Source: Flavobacteriaceae bacterium (lineage in GTDB: Bacteria > Bacteroidota > Bacteroidia > Flavobacteriales > Flavobacteriaceae). From it: 35,087 nucleotides of DNA. Under the pieces are notes generated by a model that saw nothing but the letters and a program-made list of their open reading frames with translations, had not been told where the DNA came from and ran no database searches. Shown piece by piece: positions 27,726-35,087 of this stretch. The stretch is taken from assembly GCA_029942185.1 (NCBI GenBank), contig JAOZTK010000006.1:1-35087 (forward strand). Reading direction: 5' to 3'. The position numbers and the translations under genes were made by a program. How positions within the stretch are numbered: the first letter of the stretch is position 1; each line of letters starts with the position of its first letter.

Positions 27726-30700
27726 TTATTGAAGTATGACTAATTTTTCATATTTTTCTGCTTTTAACTCGGATTGTGTGGCATTGATACTTAATTTGTA
27801 AACATAAACGCCTTTTCCTATTTTTTTGCCAAAATCATCCAAACCATCCCATTGAATCTCTCTAGAATGACTTCCAGGACTTTGAATTAATCGGTTTATC
27901 GTTTTTACTAATTTACCGGACACTGTATAAATTTGCACCTGTACTTCCAGGGGTTCATTAGGTTTGTTGTGACTAAACCAAAATTCCGTATAATTAACAA
28001 AAGGATTTGGGTAGTTTAACACGTGTTCAATTACCAATTCACTATCGTCCAACACTACAAATTGCAACTCTGCTTCAGCCGGATTATTATAGGTGTCATA
28101 CGCTTTTAAATGTATTTTGTGTGTTCCGATTTCCAAATTCCTGAGTCGATATTCCAAATTGCCCTTTTTATAATTATTTAACTCAGTAGTATAATAATCG
28201 TTTAACAATATAGGATTTTGCTGGTCGTCATCTAAAATGGCAACAATATCATGATCTACTGAAGATAACGAAGTATTGATTCCATTCTCATCCTCAAAAA
28301 AGGCTAAAAAGAGTGGTGATTGATTGGTGCTTCCTCCATCGATAAACGATTTGTCATTCATATAAAGTTGAATAGTAGGCCCTTGATTGTCCTCAGGGGC
28401 GTTTTCATCAATTCCACCTACCGTAACGTCAAGGTTATAACCAGCTTTGTCACTACTGTCATTGTCTGCATAAAAACTTAATTTTCCTTTTCCATAGGCA
28501 ATTCGAATGTCTTTAGGGACGACAAAATCAAAGCTAAACACTCCGTTTGATACCGTGGCACTACCTCTAAAAATTTTACTTTCTTGTGTGTCAAATACCA
28601 TGATACCTGCAACTCCGTCATTGTTTAAAGTTTCTTTATCAATGGGTTTATCATAGATAGTAGCAGAGAGTACCCCATTAAAACTCGAGTCAAGATTTCC
28701 TGTATTATCGGTTATAATCCCTTTAAAAGACACATGTGATAGTGCTTTAATAGTATCCAATTCTTGCGTTATGGGTTTGTTGTTCATATGGGTAATTTGA
28801 ATATCCGGTTTGGGAACAGCTAATTTCATAGCAGCATCGCCAAATGAAAAAACAAAATAGCGCTGTCTGCTGCTAGTGTCATTATTTTTTGAAATTCTTA
28901 AGTTTTCAGAGATGCTATTACTGATATCGGGGTTATATTCCAACAACCTAGGGATTAAACCATTGTTTAAATCGCCACCTACATTAATATATATAGCTCT
29001 AGCGGTAGCTATATGATGAACTCCTCCACCGTTAGGGTTTCGAATCACCAATTCACCTGCTGTATTCGGTCTTGATGGATTGTCAAAACGGGCAAATTCA
29101 CAAGAAATAATCATAATAAGCGGGAGTGTATTATAATTGTTCCAAGCCTCGATGTTTTGTGTGGTTAAAAGCTTTTCCGCAGCAAGTCCATCTTCACCTC
29201 CATGTCCAAAATAATTTGCCACTAAAACTCCTTTCTCAATACTATTGACAATGGCTTTGTTGGCTTCGGGGTATTCGGCTCCACCGGAGGATATTACTTG
29301 AGGATAGGCATCTGCGTAAATCTTTTTAATATTAAAAATGGGCTTGTTTATTTTTATTTTATCTGCTAGAATTTCCTGACTTATTTGTAGCGTAATGTCT
29401 GAAATTTTATCTGCGTCATCAGCTATAATCGCTATTTGGTTTCTCCAATCTCCAAGAGCGGACTCTTTGTAGTAACTGAGCATTTTATCAATTACATTTT
29501 TTGCCTCAGTAGTTGTTCTTACCGGCATTCTACTAATGGCCACATCTTGTGTTTGTATAGAACCAAAGTCTAAATCACCTTCATCATCATCACTTACAAT
29601 GGCAAAAAAATCATCGGTTACAAATGCGTTGGTAACACTATAACTAATATATGATTGAAATGCAGGAACAATATTTTCTTCTTTTTCATAGATTTCTTTA
29701 AAATCATAAGAAGCATCACCGAACATCAGTACGTATTGTAGACGAGGTGTGGAATTATCATATAAAAATTTGATAAAATCACGAATCGCTGTTATATCAT
29801 TTGCTCCAGATCCAAATTCATTATAAATTTGATAAAGAGGAACTACTTCAACATTCAGACCGCTATTTTCTCTGTGATATTGAGCTAAAGATTCCGCTTC
29901 ATTTATCAAAAACTCTTTCGTTAATATTAGGTAATCCACATCTTGTAAAGCGTGTAAATTTTGATTGTTAATCCTGGGATTGTCAATAGAATTCGGCGTG
30001 TAATAATTTTCCGTGCTTAGGACAACGTATTCGTTTAAACGACCACCTTGAACCGTGAATGTAAACTCATTTCCGCTACTTTGATTACTAATTCTTTTGG
30101 GAGTAATAGGGTCGGTTACATCCCATAAATTGTAGATTTTAGAAGCGTTTTGTAATTTAAAAGAGATGGGTATATTATTGTTGATCATTTCAAAATTGCG
30201 AAATGAAAATTGTTTATCCGTTGCGTTTAGTTTCTTTTTCCCAATAATCTCAATATAATCGAGATAAGCTTTGGCTGCAGCATCACCATTATTAGTATAG
30301 CTTAATTTTATATCAAATTGGTCACTGCTAGCATCGTAATTTTCGCTTTCTTTTCTTTCTCGAGCCCATATATATTGGCTGGTTGCTCCAAAACCAAGGC
30401 TGTAAATACTTTGACTGCCAATACTAACATCCATAGATGTAGGATGAACAGAAGAAGCAACTGCTCTGGTGGTTATGCTGACAGGATAAGCGGTGTCGAT
30501 GTTGTCAAAACGTATAGATATCGTTTTTTGGCTTGTAATATCAAAAGACTCACCCAACCATTGCTGTCCCATTTGAAATAAGTTTTTTCTATCGATTTCA
30601 TGTACGACATAATCGTCATAATTAGTCAGGAATAATTGCGGTGGCGAATTGTTGCTTTCGAGATCTGTGATGCGTTTAGCCACTTGATTTTTTATATGTA

Positions 30701-31532
30701 TGAAATAATAAGCTTTATCAGAATAGATGTTTTTTACATGTTCTATGGATTCAATAGTTCCATCATGTTTCCAACTTTCAGGGCCTCGTGCGTAAAAAAG
30801 AATATAATCATTTGAGTCAAAGCTTCCGTCTTCTTCTCCATTGACATATATGGCATTTTCTTGTAGGTCGTCGTATCTAAAATCACCAATTCGATAAGGC
30901 AATAGGTGTCCGCCGTTTCCGTAAATACTTAGATGACTCGGGTTTATACTGTTGATATTTACGCCAATATTTTTAAGAAAGGAATAATCAATTTTAAAGA
31001 CTCCGGTAGTGTCAACACTGAATTTAAACCAGTCGCCCGAAGCCAATACAGAGTTGGAAGCATAGGTGTTTTTATCATTTGAGGCAAGTGTTTTTAATTG
31101 ATAATGAACTTCAAATGATAGAACTTTTTGAATTCGATTGTCTTGTTTAATCAAGGGTGTTATCCTGATATATGCATGCGAAATATCTCTGGTAGAAATT
31201 ATTTCAAAACTAGGCTGAATAGTGGAAGGGATATTTACAAGTGCTACATCGTACAATTCTTGTTTAGGAACATCTTTATATACAATGTTTTTAATTTTGA
31301 ACTCAGATACCTTTGAATAATTTGGAACTTGCCATTTCTTGACAAAATCCGGCATTTTAGTTGCTACATTAATTGAATTGTTTTTAACAATTGGAATTTG
31401 CCATGTTTTATTTTTGTCAATTTGAAATGTTTGTTTTGGCATCCATTCCAATTCGATATTTTTTATCAAAAAATCTTGGGAAGTCATATATAGGGAGCAA
31501 AAAACGGCTATAAGAAAATATATATATTTCAT
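27726..31532 (-). CDS. porU: Type IX secretion system sortase PorU
   Basis: 1268 aa; gingipain-like catalytic region (VLVANYFGHGGEDGLAAEKLLT, LPLIMIISCEFARFDNP); C-terminal NYPNPFVNYTEFWFSHN...GKGVYVYKL. Confidence 0.93.
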   Translation of the reverse strand: MKYIYFLIAVFCSLYMTSQDFLIKNIELEWMPKQTFQIDKNKTWQIPIVKNNSINVATKMPDFVKKWQVPNYSKVSEFKIKNIVYKDVPKQELYDVALVNIPSTIQPSFEIISTRDISHAYIRITPLIKQDNRIQKVLSFEVHYQLKTLASNDKNTYASNSVLASGDWFKFSVDTTGVFKIDYSFLKNIGVNINSINPSHLSIYGNGGHLLPYRIGDFRYDDLQENAIYVNGEEDGSFDSNDYILFYARGPESWKHDGTIESIEHVKNIYSDKAYYFIHIKNQVAKRITDLESNNSPPQLFLTNYDDYVVHEIDRKNLFQMGQQWLGESFDITSQKTISIRFDNIDTAYPVSITTRAVASSVHPTSMDVSIGSQSIYSLGFGATSQYIWARERKESENYDASSDQFDIKLSYTNNGDAAAKAYLDYIEIIGKKKLNATDKQFSFRNFEMINNNIPISFKLQNASKIYNLWDVTDPITPKRISNQSSGNEFTFTVQGGRLNEYVVLSTENYYTPNSIDNPRINNQNLHALQDVDYLILTKEFLINEAESLAQYHRENSGLNVEVVPLYQIYNEFGSGANDITAIRDFIKFLYDNSTPRLQYVLMFGDASYDFKEIYEKEENIVPAFQSYISYSVTNAFVTDDFFAIVSDDDEGDLDFGSIQTQDVAISRMPVRTTTEAKNVIDKMLSYYKESALGDWRNQIAIIADDADKISDITLQISQEILADKIKINKPIFNIKKIYADAYPQVISSGGAEYPEANKAIVNSIEKGVLVANYFGHGGEDGLAAEKLLTTQNIEAWNNYNTLPLIMIISCEFARFDNPSRPNTAGELVIRNPNGGGVHHIATARAIYINVGGDLNNGLIPRLLEYNPDISNSISENLRISKNNDTSSRQRYFVFSFGDAAMKLAVPKPDIQITHMNNKPITQELDTIKALSHVSFKGIITDNTGNLDSSFNGVLSATIYDKPIDKETLNNDGVAGIMVFDTQESKIFRGSATVSNGVFSFDFVVPKDIRIAYGKGKLSFYADNDSSDKAGYNLDVTVGGIDENAPEDNQGPTIQLYMNDKSFIDGGSTNQSPLFLAFFEDENGINTSLSSVDHDIVAILDDDQQNPILLNDYYTTELNNYKKGNLEYRLRNLEIGTHKIHLKAYDTYNNPAEAELQFVVLDDSELVIEHVLNYPNPFVNYTEFWFSHNKPNEPLEVQVQIYTVSGKLVKTINRLIQSPGSHSREIQWDGLDDFGKKIGKGVYVYKLSINATQSELKAEKYEKLVILQ

Positions 31533-31559
31533 ATGTTTAAAATCTATTTTTAAGCAGTT

Positions 31560-31579
31560 ATCCCGATAACTATCGGGAT
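31560..31579. repeat. Perfect hairpin ATCCCGATA-AC-TATCGGGAT in the porU leader
   Basis: 9-bp perfect arms with a 2-nt loop; 28 nt upstream of the porU ATG. Confidence 0.7.
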
Positions 31580-31694
31580 TGTTCGCTATTAAACATTAGC
31601 TTGTGTGTCAAGTTTTGATGTGCTCGGTTCATATATGGGTTCAGTTTACTTATGATGAAATGTATATAAATCCTTAAGTGAATAAGGACAACTG

Positions 31695-31702
31695 CAAAGA
31701 TA
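31695..31702 (-). promoter_or_regulatory. Putative -7 element (TATCTTTG) for porU
   Basis: CAAAGATA on + = TATCTTTG on -, full TAnnTTTG match; implies a ~150-nt leader. Confidence 0.5.
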
Positions 31703-31955
31703 AAAAATCACAATACTTATCAGAGCAGATTAGTCGTAGATTTAAACTTTACTCACATCCAATAACGTTTGATTCTTATAGATAGTATATTGTTATCGGA
31801 AAGTGTTTTTAAATGCTTTTATTTTAAAATATAATAAAATATTGTTTTAAGCGTTATTCAATCTGAATAATAGAACCGCTAAAAGTTTAGAATTTTCTTG
31901 TATAAAAAGATAATTATTGTAAATTGCGCGGTTCAAAACACCTAATATAATTATC

Positions 31956-33632
31956 ATGAAATTATTAAAATTGACTGTTTTTACAGTGGCCCTCATCAGT
32001 TTAATAAGCTGTGGTAAATCAGGAAGTACTTCACTCACCGGATGGACAGAAAAGGATAAGACATTAGGAGGCTTTTCAACTCCTAAGAAATTTAAGGATC
32101 AAAGAACACCACCGGGAATGGTTCTTGTGGAAGGTGGTACATTTACAATGGGACATGTCCAAGATGACGTGATGTTTGATTGGAATACCACTCCCAAAAA
32201 ACAACAAGTTCGATCTTTTTACATGGATGAAGCAGAGGTCACGAACCAAGAGTATATTTTTTATTTAGAATGGACAGAAAGAGTTTTTCCACCACATAAC
32301 GAAAATTATAAACATATTTATCATGCTACCTTGCCGGACACTTTAGTATGGAGAGATCGTTTGGGCTTTAACGAGTCCTTGACGGAAACCTATCTACGAC
32401 ATCCCGCTTATTCGAATTATCCTGTAGTAGGAGTAAGTTGGGTACAAGCAACCGAATATTGTAAATGGCGAGGTGATAGAGTTAATGAAAAAATATTGAT
32501 GGATAAAGGGATTTTAAAAAATCTCTTTGTATTGGATTCTTTAAGAATTGAGGGTAGAGATCATTTTGTAACAGATACGTATTTGTTGAATCCACGTTAT
32601 ATGTTCGATGGTGATTCCAGTATTTATAAAAAAGGTCTTCCATCCAAAAAAGTCCGAAAAAGAGGGGAATCAAGACCTAGAAGAGGACAATTTAGTGGTA
32701 GGCATGTTAAAACATCAGATGGAATATTTTTGCCCAAGTTTAGATTGCCAACTGAAAGTGAATGGGAATTTGCTGCAAAAGCGCTCTCGGAGAACAGATC
32801 TTATAACGAAATAAGGGGACGTAAAAAATTCCCATGGAATGGTCGTTATACACGTAATAAAGATAGAAAATATCGCGGTGATCAATTGGCTAACTTCAAG
32901 TTAGGAAAGGGAGATTATAGTGGTGTAGCAGGATGGAGTAATGATGGAGCAGATATTACCATAGCTGTTAAATCATATCCTCCAAATGCACATGGTCTAT
33001 ACGATATGGCCGGTAATGTTGCAGAGTGGGTTGCCGATGTATATCGTCCAATCATCGATACTGAAGCAAATGATTTTAACTATTATCGTGGAAATGTGTT
33101 TTCCAAACCAAAAATTAATCGTGAGGGAAGGGTAGTTATTGCCGATTACACAACAATAGATTATGACACACTGGATAACGGAAGAATTATACCTGCAGAC
33201 AGACCCGGAAATATTATTTTTGTTCCAATCACTAAGCGAGATGCTTTTATGCGTAATAATTATGAAAAATCATATAATGTAGATTTTAGAGATGGCGATA
33301 TGGCATCGACTCGACATTTTGAAAGAGAAGATGAAGATTTTGAAGTAAGCCCTAGAATGTACAATCACCCTGTTATCCCAAAGATTTTAGGTGAAGGAGG
33401 AATGCGAAGACAAATATATGACGGTAAAATGCGTAGAACCTTGGTAAGTAATAAGACAAGAGTCTATAAAGGAGGATCATGGAAAGATAGAGAATATTGG
33501 TTAGATCCTGCGCAAAGACGTTACCTTCCACAATACTCTGCAACAAGTTTTATTGGTTTTAGGTGTGCAATGGATCGACTAGGACCCATGACTTCCAGTA
33601 AAAGAAATGCATTTCCAAAAAATAAAAAATAA
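31956..33632 (+). CDS. gldJ: Gliding motility lipoprotein GldJ-like (FGE/SUMF1-type fold)
   Basis: Lipobox LISLISCGKSG; PPGMVLVEGGTFTMGHVQDD, YMDEAEVTNQEY, FRLPTESEWEFAAKA, GLYDMAGNVAEWVADVY, FIGFRCAMD; opposite porU-porV and upstream of murF. Confidence 0.9.
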   Translation: MKLLKLTVFTVALISLISCGKSGSTSLTGWTEKDKTLGGFSTPKKFKDQRTPPGMVLVEGGTFTMGHVQDDVMFDWNTTPKKQQVRSFYMDEAEVTNQEYIFYLEWTERVFPPHNENYKHIYHATLPDTLVWRDRLGFNESLTETYLRHPAYSNYPVVGVSWVQATEYCKWRGDRVNEKILMDKGILKNLFVLDSLRIEGRDHFVTDTYLLNPRYMFDGDSSIYKKGLPSKKVRKRGESRPRRGQFSGRHVKTSDGIFLPKFRLPTESEWEFAAKALSENRSYNEIRGRKKFPWNGRYTRNKDRKYRGDQLANFKLGKGDYSGVAGWSNDGADITIAVKSYPPNAHGLYDMAGNVAEWVADVYRPIIDTEANDFNYYRGNVFSKPKINREGRVVIADYTTIDYDTLDNGRIIPADRPGNIIFVPITKRDAFMRNNYEKSYNVDFRDGDMASTRHFEREDEDFEVSPRMYNHPVIPKILGEGGMRRQIYDGKMRRTLVSNKTRVYKGGSWKDREYWLDPAQRRYLPQYSATSFIGFRCAMDRLGPMTSSKRNAFPKNKK

Positions 33633-33656
33633 GAGAATATTTTTTTAATAAATTCA

Positions 33657-33689
33657 AACCTCATATTCAAAAGAAAATGAGGTTTTTTT
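33657..33689 (+). terminator. Intrinsic terminator after gldJ-like gene
   Basis: AACCTCAT...ATGAGGTT followed by a T tract. Confidence 0.75.
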
Positions 33690-33702
33690 GTATCTTTCAT
33701 TC

Positions 33703-34965
33703 GTGAAAATTAAAGACATATATCAAAAATACACACAGACTTACAAAGTCTCTACCGATACACGTGCTTCTGAAGAAGGGAGTGTTTTTTTTGCATTAAA
33801 AGGTGAGAATTTTAATGCCAATGAATTTGCTGAAAAAGCATTAGAAAATGGCGTGGGTTTTGTAGTTGTTGACGAGAAACGCTTTTATAAAAATGAGGAT
33901 AGGTATATTCTTGTCAATGATGTTTTACAAACGCTTCAAGATCTCGCTCAATATCACAGACGTGAATTGGGGATTCCAATTATTGCTTTGACAGGGAGCA
34001 ACGGAAAGACCACTACCAAAGAATTGATAAAGGAAGTTTTAGTAACAAAATATTCCACAATCGCCACAAAGGGGAATCTCAATAACCATATAGGTGTTCC
34101 ATTGACACTTTTATCCATGACTCCCGAAACAGAAATAGGGATTGTAGAGATGGGAGCCAATCACTTTGGAGAAATAGCCTTGTTATGTGAAATAGCGCAA
34201 CCTAATTACGGATATATAACAAATTTTGGAAAAGCACATTTGGAGGGTTTTGGTTCTTTAGAAGGTGTTATCAAAGCAAAATCAGAATTATACCATTATT
34301 TAAAAGAAAATGAAGGACTTGCATTTGTCAACGGTCAAGACAGTATACAACTGAAAAAAACGGTACATCAAAAAAGACATGTTATCGCTACTAATATTCA
34401 AAGAATTGACGCAGATGAGTTTGTTCATGTACAAATTGACAATACAAAGATTTATAGCAAATTCTTGGGTGCGTATAATTTTTTTAATATTGCAACTGCG
34501 ATAGGTATTGGACAATATTTTGACATTTCGATAAAAACAATTAAATCTGCGATTGAAAAATATGTGCCTGATAATAAACGTTCCCAACTTATTAATAAAA
34601 AGGATACTATCATTATATTGGATGCTTATAACGCAAACCCAACAAGTATGCTAGTGGCAATAACGAGTTTTATAAGTAATCCTGCAGAAAAGAAAATTGT
34701 GATACTTGGCGATATGTTTGAATTGGGCAAAAATGCGGATCAAGAACATCAATATATAGCAGATTTAGCCATTGATTCCGGTTTCGATAGCGTTGTTTTA
34801 GTCGGTTTTAATTTTTTTAAGACAAAGAATCTTGCCGCAGTAAAGTACAAAGATTTTGATGCGTTTAGCACGTCCTTTGATAGATCAGATTATAAAGATG
34901 CGACACTACTAATCAAAGGATCCCGCGGAATGGCTCTAGAACGGATTGTAGATTTGTTTGATTGA
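33703..34965 (+). CDS. murF: UDP-N-acetylmuramoyl-tripeptide--D-alanyl-D-alanine ligase
   Basis: STDTRASEEGSVFFALKGENFNANEF; IALTGSNGKTTTKELIKEVL; EIGIVEMGANHFGEIALL; LDAYNANPTSM; ILGDMFELG. GTG at 33703 (VKIKDIYQK) preferred over the TTG at 33688 in the ORF track, which lies in the terminator T tract. Confidence 0.93.
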   Translation: MKIKDIYQKYTQTYKVSTDTRASEEGSVFFALKGENFNANEFAEKALENGVGFVVVDEKRFYKNEDRYILVNDVLQTLQDLAQYHRRELGIPIIALTGSNGKTTTKELIKEVLVTKYSTIATKGNLNNHIGVPLTLLSMTPETEIGIVEMGANHFGEIALLCEIAQPNYGYITNFGKAHLEGFGSLEGVIKAKSELYHYLKENEGLAFVNGQDSIQLKKTVHQKRHVIATNIQRIDADEFVHVQIDNTKIYSKFLGAYNFFNIATAIGIGQYFDISIKTIKSAIEKYVPDNKRSQLINKKDTIIILDAYNANPTSMLVAITSFISNPAEKKIVILGDMFELGKNADQEHQYIADLAIDSGFDSVVLVGFNFFKTKNLAAVKYKDFDAFSTSFDRSDYKDATLLIKGSRGMALERIVDLFD

Positions 34966-35013
34966 CAGGTATCTCAGATTCAAGAGGTACATGAATCAAA
35001 GAATGTTTTATCC

Positions 35014-35087
35014 TTAGATTCGTTTCATCTGATCTTTTAGTTGCTTAATTTGTTCAGCAAGCATATTGTGTTTATCTAATTTTTTTG
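35014..35087 (-). CDS. C-terminal fragment of a minus-strand gene running off the window
   Basis: - strand ...KKLDKHNMLAEQIKQLKDQMKRI*; open to the window edge and convergent with murF. Confidence 0.4.
   Translation of the reverse strand, partial: KKLDKHNMLAEQIKQLKDQMKRI

Noticed and set aside
33688-33702. TTG start for murF
   Set aside because: The TTG falls in the terminator T tract; the GTG at 33703 gives the family-typical VKIKDIYQ start.
1325-34587. Numerous 60-115 aa ORFs overlapping or antisense to larger genes (e.g. 14448..14765 -, 17679..18026 -, 26635..26922 +)
   Set aside because: They lie inside strongly supported coding genes, have low-complexity or non-family sequences and no independent signals; treated as spurious.
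1-35087. tRNA/rRNA genes, prophage or restriction/defence islands
   Set aside because: No recognisable tRNA/rRNA sequence, integrase, phage structural or defence genes seen in the ORFs.

Overview
AT-rich Bacteroidetes (Flavobacteriaceae-like) chromosomal window, mostly dense ordinary coding sequence. Gene content: TauE/SafE-family permease; endonuclease/exonuclease/phosphatase-fold protein with a T9SS sorting tail; helix-hairpin-helix protein; two tandem acyl-CoA dehydrogenases; duplicated-module LRR protein; PPK2; sigma-54 activator response regulator lacking an HTH; NatA/NatB-like ABC exporter; a MarR-controlled fatty-acid beta-oxidation operon (marR-fadB-fadA-fadE-like); CatA-like acetyltransferase; YaaA; DnaK; KAS III-like; Cdd; T9SS PorV and PorU; GldJ-like; MurF. 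The most unusual structure is in the beta-oxidation operon. Two intergenic gaps are each filled almost exactly by a four-helix-bundle (23S rRNA intervening-sequence protein family) cassette. Each cassette is bounded by long imperfect inverted repeats, and the repeat sequence differs between the two. Both bundle genes look damaged (one has an in-frame stop, the other an 11-aa deletion in helix 1). A third inverted repeat of similar style, without a gene, follows the last operon gene. Other notable items: a ~276-bp MITE-like element with 24-bp terminal inverted repeats between natA and marR, with a partial end copy near the window start; a perfect 28-bp palindrome over the marR promoter; and a sigma-54-like promoter upstream of dnaK. 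Assignments come from reading the translated sequence only; no database search was run.
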